From: Neomesorhizobium sp963726065
Lineage (GTDB): Bacteria; Pseudomonadota; Alphaproteobacteria; Rhizobiales; Rhizobiaceae
Reading direction: 5' to 3'
Assembly: GCA_963726065.1 (NCBI GenBank)
Contig: CAVSAU010000010.1
Span: forward strand, 124,001 to 188,000
Length of the DNA: 64,000 bases
Positions 53,870-62,321 of the stretch are shown here, piece after piece. The translations under genes and the position numbers were made by a program. How positions within the stretch are numbered: the stretch's first letter is position 1; each line of letters opens with the position of its first letter. Below the pieces are notes generated by a model, which was not told the DNA's origin, did not search any database, and saw nothing but the letters and a program-made list of their open reading frames with translations.

Positions 53870-54352
53870 ATGGCGAAAGTACCGGTCCAGTTCGTTCTGA
53901 ACGGCGAGGAGAAGGCCGAGTTCGTCGAAAGCGGCACGACGCTGCTCAATGCGCTTCGCGACAAGGTGGGGGACACCTCGCCCAAGGGCGGCTGCCATCA
54001 GGGCACCTGCGGCACCTGCTCGGTTATCATCGACGGCGAACTCCGGCTTTCCTGTCTGACGCTCGCCGAAACGTGCGAAGGCGCTTCGATCATCACGACT
54101 GCCGGCCTTGCCAGGGATGGCGTGATGCATCCGCTGCAGCGCGCATTCCAGGAAGGTTTCGCGACGCAATGCGGTTTCTGCACGCCGGGCATGATCATGG
54201 CGGCAAAAGCGCTTCTCGATCGTGTTGCAAGTCCCTCGCGCGAGGACGTGGTCGAAGCCCTTTCGGGCAACATCTGCCGCTGCACCGGCTATGAACCGAT
54301 CATCCAGGCGGTGCTGATCGCGGCGCGGTCGAATTCGCAGAACGCCGCCTGA
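53870..54352 (+). CDS. Molybdenum hydroxylase 2Fe-2S subunit
   Basis: This is a 160-residue protein with both clusters' ligands: CHQGTCGTCSVIIDGELRLSC (plant-type 2Fe-2S) and CGFCTPGM ... CRCTGYEPI (helical 2Fe-2S). A GGAGGAAGA ribosome-binding site precedes the ATG. It carries electrons from the molybdenum centre to FAD. Confidence 0.94.
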   Translation: MAKVPVQFVLNGEEKAEFVESGTTLLNALRDKVGDTSPKGGCHQGTCGTCSVIIDGELRLSCLTLAETCEGASIITTAGLARDGVMHPLQRAFQEGFATQCGFCTPGMIMAAKALLDRVASPSREDVVEALSGNICRCTGYEPIIQAVLIAARSNSQNAA

Positions 54353-54362
54353 GGAGACCGTC

Positions 54363-55730
54363 ATGGAACTGCGCAAGAGCTACTTCGCCGACGAGCGCAA
54401 GGATGATCTGAAGGAGCTTGGCCAGGCCCGGCCAAGGTCTGACGCAGCCGGCCATGTCACTGGCAAGACGGCCTATTTTGCGGATCGTACATTTCCGGGC
54501 TTGCTGCATATGAAGATGGTGCGCAGCCCGCATCATCATGCCCGCATCCGCGGGATAGACACGTCGGAAGCGGAAAAACATCCTGGCGTGGTGCGTGTGC
54601 TGACCGCGAAGGATGTGCCTCACAATGTCTACACGATTCTCATCCTTATCCAGGTCGGACCCGAGGACGAGCAGGTGCTCGCCGCCGACAAGGTGCGCTG
54701 GAAGGGCGAGGCGGTCGTCGCCGTGGTTGCCGAGACGGAGCGCGCCGCGCAGGAAGCCGCGGCGAAGGTGAAAGTGGACTACGAGGTGCTTCCGGCCGTT
54801 TTCGACATCGACGAAGCGCTGAAGCCGGATGCACCGCTGGTCAACGACTACCATCCCGGAAACTTTTATCTCTACGACAGCGGCGACCACCGGAAGGTGC
54901 GTTTCGGCGATGTCGAGAAGGGATTCGCCGAGGCGGATCACGTCCTGCAGCAGACCTACTGGTCCTCGCCGATCGAGCACGCTCCGACCGAGACGACAGG
55001 CTGCGTGGTGACGCCGGAGGGCAACGACCGCTTCACCTGCCACACCAACACGCAGGCGATGTTCTTCACGCTCGACAACACGTCGATCATCCTGCAGATG
55101 CCCGGACACAAGCTGCACATGGTCGGCGGCACGGTCGGCGGCGGCTTCGGCGGCAAGGTCGACGTCATCGTCGAGCCGATCGCTATCCTAGCCGCGAAGC
55201 TGACGGGCAGGCCGGTTTCGTTCATCTACAGCCGGCGTGAGGAGATGCAGATTTCCTCGCCGCGCGCCGCCGAGAAGATCGTGCTCAAGGACGGCGTCAT
55301 GAAGGACGGGCGCCTCGTTGCGCGCAAGGTGACCGGCTATACCGACGCCGGCGCCTATTCGCGGCATTCGCCTTACGGCGCGCAAAAGGGCGCCGCTCAC
55401 TATCCCGGCCCTTATACGGTGCCGAACGTGTGGATCGACACCTATTGCGTCTACACCAATCGCACCCCTTCAAGCGCGATGCGGGGCTTTGGCGTCACCA
55501 TTGCCGACTTCGCACTCGAGGTGCAGATGGACAAACTGGCGCGGCTGGTTGGCATGGACCCGCTGGAGTTCCGTTTCATCAACGCTTATCGCGACGGCGA
55601 CATGAAGGCGCATCGGCAAAAGACGGAAGGTGCTGCCCTCATCGAGTGCATGCAGGAAGCCTCGCGTGTCGCCAACTGGCCAGTGGCGGAGAAATTCATG
55701 ACGATGTCTTCCTACGGCAAGGGAGCTTGA
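54363..55730 (+). CDS. Molybdopterin subunit, N-terminal part (aldehyde oxidase/xanthine dehydrogenase family)
   Basis: This is a 455-residue protein covering the a/b hammerhead domain (GHVTGKTAYFADRTFPGLLH) and the first molybdopterin-binding domain (GGTVGGGFGGKVDVIVEPIA, then RTPSSAMRGFGV). It ends at a TGA where other family members continue, and the rest is the next gene 2 nt downstream. The loop RTPSSAMRGFG differs from AYxCSFR/AYxGAGR of CO dehydrogenases, so a different substrate is likely. Size and split match NdhL of Eubacterium nicotinate dehydrogenase. Confidence 0.87.
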   Translation: MELRKSYFADERKDDLKELGQARPRSDAAGHVTGKTAYFADRTFPGLLHMKMVRSPHHHARIRGIDTSEAEKHPGVVRVLTAKDVPHNVYTILILIQVGPEDEQVLAADKVRWKGEAVVAVVAETERAAQEAAAKVKVDYEVLPAVFDIDEALKPDAPLVNDYHPGNFYLYDSGDHRKVRFGDVEKGFAEADHVLQQTYWSSPIEHAPTETTGCVVTPEGNDRFTCHTNTQAMFFTLDNTSIILQMPGHKLHMVGGTVGGGFGGKVDVIVEPIAILAAKLTGRPVSFIYSRREEMQISSPRAAEKIVLKDGVMKDGRLVARKVTGYTDAGAYSRHSPYGAQKGAAHYPGPYTVPNVWIDTYCVYTNRTPSSAMRGFGVTIADFALEVQMDKLARLVGMDPLEFRFINAYRDGDMKAHRQKTEGAALIECMQEASRVANWPVAEKFMTMSSYGKGA

Positions 55731-55732
55731 CC

Positions 55733-56749
55733 ATGGCCATCCGGCGAGGGCGCGGGGTCGCGGCGATCAATTACCCGACCGGCATGAATCTTGGTGGCGA
55801 CCCCAGCCAGGCGCTGGTCCACTCGACGCCGACCGGCAATTTCATGGTGACGCTGTCCAGCGTCGATCTGGGGCAGGGGCTGCGGCAGGTGATGGCGCAG
55901 ATCTGTGCCGAGACGATCGGTGTGCCAACCGAACAGGTCATCATCGACACCGCCGACACCGACACCGGCCCGCACTGCATGGGCACTTTTGCCTCACGTG
56001 GTACGCATCGCATCGGCAACGCCGTGATCCAGGCTGCGAGAGAGGCGCGGCAAGTGATGCTGGAAGTGGCGGCCGAGGCGTTGGAAGTCAATGCGTCCGA
56101 TCTCGACACCGACGGCACGGGCAACATTCACGTCAAGGGCGCGCCGCAGAAATCGATCTCGATCTTCGACACCGCGCTGATGGCGCATTTCAAGCTCGGC
56201 CGTTCGATCTCGGGACGCGGCATGTTCCTCATTCCGCGTTCCTATCCCGACACCGAAACGGGCGCGATGAAGCCTTCGACATGTTATGCACACGCCTGCA
56301 CCGTCGCCGAAGTCGAGGTTGATGACGAGACCGGCGAAGTGACGGTCCTCTCGGTGAAGAATGTCTTCGAGATCGGACGTGCGCTGAATCCCAAAATGGT
56401 CGAGCAGCAGCTTGTCGGCGGCTCGTGGATGGGGATTTCCCACGCACTTTATGAGACGACCGAGCCTTACTATCCTGACCGCGATCATGGCGGCACAGAC
56501 TTCAACGAATATCTGATGCCCGGGCCTGGCGACCTTGCCGATACCGAGATCATCGTGCTCGAACGGCCTGCAGCCGATGGACCATACGGAGCCAAGGGAC
56601 CGGGCGAGATGTGCGCCAACCCGCAGATCCCGGCAGTGGCGAACGCCGTCTTCGATGCGGTCGGCGTTCGGGTCGATACCTTGCCGATCACACCGGAACG
56701 CATCCTGCGCGCGCTCAAACAGCAGCGCGCAGAGAGCATGCCGAACTGA
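55733..56749 (+). CDS. Molybdopterin subunit, C-terminal part
   Basis: This is a 338-residue protein carrying the second molybdopterin domain (VDLGQGLRQVMAQICAETIG, then CMGTFASRGTHRIGNAVIQA). The catalytic glutamate is in PYGAKGPGEMCANPQIPAVA. It has its own ATG and an AAGGGAG ribosome-binding site inside the end of the previous gene, so it reads as a real separate subunit, as in NdhM of nicotinate dehydrogenase. It needs the preceding subunit for a complete active site. Confidence 0.87.
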   Translation: MAIRRGRGVAAINYPTGMNLGGDPSQALVHSTPTGNFMVTLSSVDLGQGLRQVMAQICAETIGVPTEQVIIDTADTDTGPHCMGTFASRGTHRIGNAVIQAAREARQVMLEVAAEALEVNASDLDTDGTGNIHVKGAPQKSISIFDTALMAHFKLGRSISGRGMFLIPRSYPDTETGAMKPSTCYAHACTVAEVEVDDETGEVTVLSVKNVFEIGRALNPKMVEQQLVGGSWMGISHALYETTEPYYPDRDHGGTDFNEYLMPGPGDLADTEIIVLERPAADGPYGAKGPGEMCANPQIPAVANAVFDAVGVRVDTLPITPERILRALKQQRAESMPN

Positions 56750-56757
56750 GTGAGGTT

Positions 56758-57639
56758 ATGACAGGATCGCCTGCCGACCGTATCGCTGCCTCGCCCGAGA
56801 CTATCGGCGAGCACCTTGCGGCATCACACTATCTGGCCGACGAAGGGCTCGCCACCGCGATCTTCCTGGCGATCCGTCTCGGCAAGCCACTGCTGCTTGA
56901 AGGCGCGCCCGGCGTCGGCAAGACCGAGGCGGCCAAAGCGATTGCCGAAATCCTCGGCCGCGATCTGGTGCGCCTGCAATGTTACGAGGGCATCGACGCC
57001 GCGCATGCGCTTTACGAGTGGAATTACCCACGCCAGCTTCTCGCCATCCGCCAGACGGGCGACCACGAGACCGACATCTACGACGACCGTTTTCTCATCG
57101 CGCGACCGCTGCTTCAGGTGCTGCAGGCGCCGGATCGGCGCGTGCTGCTTGTCGATGAGATCGACCGCTCCGACCATGAATTCGAGGCGCTGCTGCTGGA
57201 GTTCCTATCGGATTTCCAGATCAGCATCCCAGAGCGCGGCACGTTGCGGGCTCCAAGCCAGCCGCTGGTGATACTCACCTCCAATCGGACACGCGAGCTT
57301 GCAGAAGCGCTGCGCCGGCGCTGCGTCTACCACTGGATCGCTTATCCCGATGCGGACCGCGAGGCGGCCATCATCATGCTGCGCGCCGGCGATGTGGCGC
57401 AGGCCACGGCCCGCGCGGTTGCGAAAGCGGTCGCCGATATCCGCGCGCGACCGTTGGCCAAGCCTCCGGGCATCGCGGAAGCGGTCGAATGGGCTGACGC
57501 CGCGACCGTATTGGAAAAGGCGGGCAGCCCTTGGCCGCTGGCGTTTCGGCGCGCCATCGGCGTGCTGATCAAGGACGAGGAGGACCTTTCCTATCTGGCT
57601 CCTGACTTCGATCGAATTGTCGAGGAGGCGCTGGCATGA
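56758..57639 (+). CDS. MoxR-type AAA ATPase (CoxD-like)
   Basis: This is a 293-residue protein with Walker A LLEGAPGVGKTEAAKAIAEI near residue 45 and Walker B RVLLVDEIDRSDHEFEALLL, followed by the sensor region VILTSNRTRELAEALRRRCV. MoxR ATPases pair with VWA proteins to mature metalloenzymes; CoxD does this for CO dehydrogenase. The start is the ATG at 56758. It overlaps the VWA gene by 4 nt. Confidence 0.9.
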   Translation: MTGSPADRIAASPETIGEHLAASHYLADEGLATAIFLAIRLGKPLLLEGAPGVGKTEAAKAIAEILGRDLVRLQCYEGIDAAHALYEWNYPRQLLAIRQTGDHETDIYDDRFLIARPLLQVLQAPDRRVLLVDEIDRSDHEFEALLLEFLSDFQISIPERGTLRAPSQPLVILTSNRTRELAEALRRRCVYHWIAYPDADREAAIIMLRAGDVAQATARAVAKAVADIRARPLAKPPGIAEAVEWADAATVLEKAGSPWPLAFRRAIGVLIKDEEDLSYLAPDFDRIVEEALA

Positions 57640-58766
57640 GCGGAGAGGAGCGACCGCCGCAAGCCTCCACCCCATTCCTCGGCTTTGCGCGCCATCTCCG
57701 GCAGTTCGGCTTTCCGATCGCCACCGAACAGACTGTCGCATTCATGCAAGCCATCACGGTGCTCGGCCCCCGTTCGATGCGGGACATCCGTGAGGCCGCA
57801 CTTGCTACGCTGGCGCCATCGCCCGATCGGCGCGGCGAGTTCGGAGCTCTCTTTCGTGCATACTTTTACGGTGAGCTTGCTGCGACAGTCGACGGAAAGA
57901 GCGACGAGGAAACCGCGATCAAGGACGACAGCGGCATACGCGACGGCGAGATGGAGGTTTGCCATGACGAACAGAGCGGCGCATCCTCCTCGGCGCTTGA
58001 GCAACTCGGCATTCGCGATTTTCCCCGAAGCGACGATGTGCTCGCCGCCTTCAGACGCGCTCTACCCGCGGCACTGCCGACGCGCCGCTCGTTTCGCACC
58101 GCGCGCACGCCCTCGCGAGGCGCGCTCGACCTTCGCCGCTCGCTGCGCATGATCGTCAGGAATAGCGGCGACGTACCGTCGCCGGTGCTGCGCCGTCGCC
58201 AAGAGGTATCGCGCAGGCTGCTCCTCCTGATCGACATTTCCGGTTCGATGAAACTTCACACCGAGGACTATCTGAAGCTGGCGCATGCCGTCGTGCAGGC
58301 TCCGGCGCGCGCCGAGATATTCACCTTCGGCACGCGGCTGACGCGCATCACGCCGTCGCTGCGCATCCGCGACCGCGAGCGCGCGCTTGCCCGTGCGGCG
58401 GCCGTTGTCGATGACTGGGATGGCGGCACACGGATCGGCCCGGCGTTGCTTTCGTTCCTGTCGGTGCCGCGATTCTCTGCCATGGCCCGCGGCGCCGCCA
58501 TCGTCGTGCTGTCGGATGGCCTGGAGCGCGGCGACCACGCCGACATGGAGACAGCCATGCGAAGGCTGGGAGCACGCTCGTTCCGGTTGTCTCTCGCATC
58601 GCCGCTTGCCGCCGATCCACGTTTCAAGCCGGAAACGGCGGCTTTGAGCGCCATCCTGCCCATCCTCGACGATCTGGTCGATGGCTCGTCGCTGGCAGGA
58701 TTGACGCATTTCATCCTGTCGCTCGCCCGTCCCGCGCCGGCGACGGCCTGGAAGGGGACCCCGTGA
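57636..58766 (+). CDS. VWA-domain protein (CoxE-like)
   Basis: This is a 376-residue soluble protein. The C-terminal VWA domain has a complete MIDAS (LLLIDISGSMKLHTEDYLKL, then DGGTRIGPALLSF and VVLSDGLERGD). The first roughly 190 residues are helical. It is the probable partner of the MoxR ATPase in inserting or sulfurating the molybdenum cofactor of the hydroxylase (inference from cox clusters). Coupled at both ends by overlaps. Confidence 0.9.
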   Translation: MSGEERPPQASTPFLGFARHLRQFGFPIATEQTVAFMQAITVLGPRSMRDIREAALATLAPSPDRRGEFGALFRAYFYGELAATVDGKSDEETAIKDDSGIRDGEMEVCHDEQSGASSSALEQLGIRDFPRSDDVLAAFRRALPAALPTRRSFRTARTPSRGALDLRRSLRMIVRNSGDVPSPVLRRRQEVSRRLLLLIDISGSMKLHTEDYLKLAHAVVQAPARAEIFTFGTRLTRITPSLRIRDRERALARAAAVVDDWDGGTRIGPALLSFLSVPRFSAMARGAAIVVLSDGLERGDHADMETAMRRLGARSFRLSLASPLAADPRFKPETAALSAILPILDDLVDGSSLAGLTHFILSLARPAPATAWKGTP

Positions 58767-59653
58767 TGCAGAAGGTCATCGACGCGCATTTCCACATCTG
58801 GCGCCAGCAGGATCAGCCCTGGCTGATGGGTCCGATGGCGCCGCGCATCTTCGGGCCCTATGAGCCGATCCGGCGCGATTACCCGATCGAGGAATTTCTG
58901 GCAGATCAGGCCGGGTCGGGAGTGGAGAAGGCGGTCTACGTCCAGACCAACTGGGCAAAGGAGGATTTCGAAAAGGAGGTCGCCTGGCTTCAGGAGACTG
59001 GGGAACGCACCGGCTGGCCGCATGCCATTGTCGGCTATGCCGACATGACGCTCGACGATGTGCGCCCGCAACTCGACCGGCTGAAGAAATATCCGCTGCT
59101 GCGCGGAGTGCGCATGCAGCTTCATTGGCACGAAACGCCCGCCTTCCGCTTCGCCAAATCGGCGGATCAGGTGATCGACCCGACCGTCCGCCGCAACGTC
59201 GCGCGGCTGAAAGACTACGGACTTTCCTTCGACCTGCAGCTTTTTCCGGCACAAATGAAGGACGGCTTGCAGCTTGTCGGTGAAAACCCGGAAACCAGTT
59301 TCATCCTCACCCACGCCGGCATGCTGACCGACATGGCGCCGGCGACGGCCGAAGCCTGGAAGCAGGGGCTTCGAACCTTTGCTCAGTCACCCAATTTCTA
59401 TGCAAAGCTGTCCGGCCTCGGCACCTTCGTGCATCGCAACGATCCGGCGCTGATTGCATATATCGTCGACAACGCGATCGATATCCTGGGCAGCCGACGC
59501 CTGATGTTCGGTTCGAATTTTCCGATCGAGAAGCTGTGGACGAACCATGCGGAGCTTATCTGCGCCCATCGCGAAGCGGTGGCGAAGCACAGAGCCGATG
59601 ATCAGGCAAACATCTTCTGGAACACCGCCCAGCGTGTCTACCGGCCGATCTGA
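58766..59653 (+). CDS. TIM-barrel amidohydrolase (L-fuconolactonase/PDC hydrolase type)
   Basis: This is a 295-residue amidohydrolase-2 protein with the N-terminal metal motif VIDAHFHIWRQQDQPWLMG, a mid-barrel histidine in SFILTHAGMLTDM and the C-terminal RRLMFGSNFPIEKLW. Relatives hydrolyse sugar lactones or 2-pyrone-4,6-dicarboxylate. The ATG overlaps the VWA stop (TGATG), and a GTG one codon upstream is possible. It may open a ring or lactone formed after hydroxylation (inference). Confidence 0.82.
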   Translation: MQKVIDAHFHIWRQQDQPWLMGPMAPRIFGPYEPIRRDYPIEEFLADQAGSGVEKAVYVQTNWAKEDFEKEVAWLQETGERTGWPHAIVGYADMTLDDVRPQLDRLKKYPLLRGVRMQLHWHETPAFRFAKSADQVIDPTVRRNVARLKDYGLSFDLQLFPAQMKDGLQLVGENPETSFILTHAGMLTDMAPATAEAWKQGLRTFAQSPNFYAKLSGLGTFVHRNDPALIAYIVDNAIDILGSRRLMFGSNFPIEKLWTNHAELICAHREAVAKHRADDQANIFWNTAQRVYRPI

Positions 59654-59808
59654 CGAACCCGCCTGCTCACCAGCAAAGGCGGCTCGGTCGTCGGTGAAAT
59701 CCCGGACACGTCTAAACGGCATCCGTGGCAGGGGTTCACACCGTGCCGACGCCCGGAACTTTTCTCGTCTTCCCCGAGTTCTTCTAATTCAACTCGAGGA
59801 GACGAACG

Positions 59809-60225
59809 ATGGCTCGAACCGACGAACAGAAGATCATCGATCTGGAGAAAAAATTCTGGCGGACGATGGTGGACAAGGACATTGAAGGGTCAGTGGCGAT
59901 GCTGGCTGGAGAGTTTATTGTCGCTGGCTCGCAAGGGACGGCACGGCTTACGCATGACGACTATCGTGGCATGGCCAAGCAGGGTGATAGCCTCTGGCAG
60001 TTGAAATCCTTCCAACTCGACGATCTGAAGGTGATGTTCCCTTCCGACGACGTGGCGGTTATCGCCTATACGGTGACAGAGGAAATGGAGGTCGAGGGTG
60101 AGCCGGTGACGTTGAAAGCCGCCGACGCCACCACCTGGATCCGCCAGGACGGCGAATGGCTGGCAGCCCTGCATACGGAATCGGTGCTCGGCGATCCCTT
60201 TGGCCGTGACCGCAAGGCGGCGTAG
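59809..60225 (+). CDS. NTF2-like (SnoaL/DUF4440) protein
   Basis: This is a 138-residue cytosolic protein with the NTF2-like pattern (KIIDLEKKFWRTMVDKDIEG, then DDVAVIAYTVTEEMEVEGEP and TTWIRQDGEWLAALHTES). The start follows GAGGAGACGAACG. It is 155 nt after the amidohydrolase, so it is probably a separate unit. Function not deducible from sequence. Confidence 0.8.
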   Translation: MARTDEQKIIDLEKKFWRTMVDKDIEGSVAMLAGEFIVAGSQGTARLTHDDYRGMAKQGDSLWQLKSFQLDDLKVMFPSDDVAVIAYTVTEEMEVEGEPVTLKAADATTWIRQDGEWLAALHTESVLGDPFGRDRKAA

Positions 60226-60256
60226 AAACCCAGTCGCCAGCATCCATACTCTCCAT

Positions 60257-60288
60257 TTCGGCGCTGCCGCGGAGGTGGCGGCGCCGAA
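60257..60288. terminator. Hairpin after the NTF2-like gene
   Basis: Arms TTCGGCGCTGCC and GGCGGCGCCGAA pair with one G-U, around an 8-nt loop, 32 nt after the stop. No T-run follows, so it is a hairpin that may stop or stabilise transcripts. The rest of the 302-bp gap to 60528 shows nothing recognisable. Confidence 0.45.
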
Positions 60289-60527
60289 TCGCGCTAATGA
60301 GGGGATCACGAGCTGACGAGCTGCGCTGACGCTGAGTTTCAGGCAATTTACGAATAGTCGAGTCACCAGACTGCCGTTGAATTGGAGGTTCCGTCGGGAC
60401 GTGGCAACTATGCAACAGTAAATGCTGTTCTTTTTGGCCTGCCCACTCTCGGCGGCATCCCTAACTTGGCCCGGAAGCGCTTGAAGTGATATGCAGGACC
60501 ATTCTGCATTTTTTTGATCGGACTGAC

Positions 60528-61118
60528 ATGATCTGTGATATCACGCGCCGCTTTCTTGTACTTGGTAGCCTGACGGTCCTAGCGGCCGGATGCACATCGG
60601 TGCAACAAGCGGTCGAGCCCCTTACCGCCTCCTTCGGCGCCCCCAAGGGCCTAAACCCCGCTTTTCGACGCAAGCATGTGCCCTACACGGGCAGCGAGCC
60701 TCCCGGCTCGATCGTTGTGAATACACACGAGCGGTTTCTTTACGCTGTGGAAGAAGGCGGGTGGGCCACTCGTTATGGCGTCGGGGTGGGCGAAGAGGGC
60801 CTCTCATTGAAAGGCAGGGCCAAAATCGGACGCAAAGCCGAATGGCCATCCTGGACGCCGACCGCCAACATGATGCGGCGCAAACCACGGCTGCTTCAAT
60901 ATGCCGGCGGCGTGCCGGGTGGCAAAAACAACCCTCTTGGCGCGCGCGCTCTCTATCTTTACCAGGGCGGTCGCGACACGATGTTCCGCCTGCATGGCAC
61001 AAACGAGCCCTGGACAATCGGAACTGCCGTCTCCAGTGGATGTGTTCGGTTGACGAACGAGGATATTGTCGATCTCTACGATCGCACCCCGGAAGGTACG
61101 CAGGTGTTGGTCATCTAG
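60528..61118 (+). CDS. L,D-transpeptidase (YkuD) lipoprotein
   Basis: This is a 196-residue exported protein with an N-terminal signal ending in a lipobox (LAAGC, Cys22) that also contains a twin arginine. The YkuD domain has the catalytic motif HGTNEPWTIGTAVSSGCVRL (His, Cys). Such enzymes form 3-3 peptidoglycan crosslinks or attach lipoproteins. An in-frame ATG 14 codons upstream is less likely because it would bury the signal. Confidence 0.88.
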   Translation: MICDITRRFLVLGSLTVLAAGCTSVQQAVEPLTASFGAPKGLNPAFRRKHVPYTGSEPPGSIVVNTHERFLYAVEEGGWATRYGVGVGEEGLSLKGRAKIGRKAEWPSWTPTANMMRRKPRLLQYAGGVPGGKNNPLGARALYLYQGGRDTMFRLHGTNEPWTIGTAVSSGCVRLTNEDIVDLYDRTPEGTQVLVI

Positions 61119-61381
61119 TCCTCGCGGCGCTTCAGAAACCGCGTTCAGGGACGCAATCTTCAATCAGAAGATGAAGGCAACGGTGCTGGAAACAGGAAGC
61201 TGCTTCAGTATTCCGGTTAACCATACTCGATCGATTTTCCGACCCTGGAAGAAGCTGACACAAACTGTGTCTTTTGTGCACTAGACGTTATCCCTGCTTA
61301 CCCTAAATTAGTCGAACCACGAATCTTCTGTGGTGGCAGTGCTTAGATAATCTGTTCCACATCCGGGGAAAGGATTGCCTT

Positions 61382-61516
61382 ATGAGCAAATTGATAATCG
61401 CATTGGTAGCGGCTCTAGCGGTCAGCAGCCTAAGTGGCTGCGGCACGATTGGTAAAGGCAAGGGTAAAGCCCCGCCCCCGGTCGAAGAACCAGCGGCCGC
61501 CCCCGTCTACAAGTGA
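61382..61516 (+). CDS. Small lipoprotein, 44 residues
   Basis: MSKLIIALVAALAVSSLSGC is a complete lipoprotein signal with Cys20; the mature part is 25 residues, Gly/Lys then Pro/Ala-rich. GGGGAAAGG lies upstream of the ATG. A perfect hairpin follows the stop, which supports a real short gene. It resembles the small envelope lipoproteins of alphaproteobacteria; a link to the adjacent transpeptidase is possible but unproven. Confidence 0.7.
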   Translation: MSKLIIALVAALAVSSLSGCGTIGKGKGKAPPPVEEPAAAPVYK

Positions 61517-61526
61517 TGATAACGCT

Positions 61527-61568
61527 GGTTTCCTGAGCTGGAAGGGCCGGCCGGCCCTTCCTGAAACC
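61527..61568. terminator. Strong palindrome after the small lipoprotein gene
   Basis: GGAAGGGCCGG directly abuts its exact reverse complement CCGGCCCTTCC (61540-61561). Outer arms GGTTTC/GAAACC extend the structure. It starts 10 nt after the stop. No T-run follows. Probably a terminator or 3' stabiliser. Confidence 0.6.
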
Positions 61569-61648
61569 GCGACATAGCTGATTGGTGGCGGGCTACCGCC
61601 GGCTTCCGGTCGGAATTCTGTCGGGTTGTAAAAGGGGAAGGCGGAACG

Positions 61649-62251
61649 ATGTCAGTTCAAAGCCGGCTGTTTTGCCTGGCCTTGGCGTTTTTCGTCTCGG
61701 CTTGTCAGACAGAGGATAAGGCCCCGCAACCGCGTTTCGTTTCGGATGCATCTGACACAGGAAAAGCGGTTGCATACGCATATGCTCCCAAAAGCGCATC
61801 ACATGCCAACGCAAGCGGTTACTTCATTGAATTCCGCTCGCGATATGCGCTTAGTTACGGTCATACCTATGTAGTCTTTGGCCGCGCCCAGAACGGGAAG
61901 ATGATCAATCCCGAGGTGGCCGGCCTTCATCCTTCCTCCAATAGTGAAGTCCCCTACGTATTGGGGCATTTCATTCCCGTGGCCGCTGAAACGGGCTGGA
62001 GTGACGGTGACCTGGAAGAGGGCTACAGGTCGGCGAGCTGGAGGGTGATGCTGAGCCAATCCGAATACAACGATGTGGTTGCCAGCATACGCAAGCTGCA
62101 GGCCAGTTCACCCGTCTGGCATGCGGCACTCTATAATTGTAACGCTTTCGTGGCGGACATCGCGCGCTCCATGGGGTACAAAACGCCGCCGATCCAACTG
62201 AGGCCGCAGCAGTTCGTGACCGAATTGCGACAGATGAATACGCATTCCTGA
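61649..62251 (+). CDS. Lipoprotein with NlpC/P60-like (permuted) features
   Basis: This is a 200-residue protein with a lipoprotein signal (LALAFFVSAC, Cys19). A histidine motif (RYALSYGHTYVVFGRAQNGK, about residue 70) precedes a cysteine motif (ALYNCNAFVADIARSMGY, about residue 165). The His-before-Cys order resembles permuted papain-like/LRAT-type NlpC hydrolases. Envelope location is certain from the signal; the enzyme class is tentative. Confidence 0.6.
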   Translation: MSVQSRLFCLALAFFVSACQTEDKAPQPRFVSDASDTGKAVAYAYAPKSASHANASGYFIEFRSRYALSYGHTYVVFGRAQNGKMINPEVAGLHPSSNSEVPYVLGHFIPVAAETGWSDGDLEEGYRSASWRVMLSQSEYNDVVASIRKLQASSPVWHAALYNCNAFVADIARSMGYKTPPIQLRPQQFVTELRQMNTHS

Positions 62252-62321
62252 ATGGAGCCGAACAGGCTTTTCACCGGACAAAAAATACTGCAGACCGTTC
62301 AAGTCTCAGGCAGCGTGGCGG

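Noticed and set aside
55728..55733. Stop between the two molybdopterin genes as another +1 insertion artefact
   Set aside because: The downstream gene has its own ATG and an AAGGGAG site at good spacing, and the protein sequence on both sides ends and starts without a missing or shifted segment. Error cannot be fully excluded.
51634..59653. Naming the 51.6-59.7 kb locus a carbon monoxide dehydrogenase (cox) cluster
   Set aside because: The molybdopterin subunit has RTPSSAMRGFG where form I or II CO dehydrogenases carry AYxCSFR or AYxGAGR, and it is split in two. Only the gene order is cox-like.
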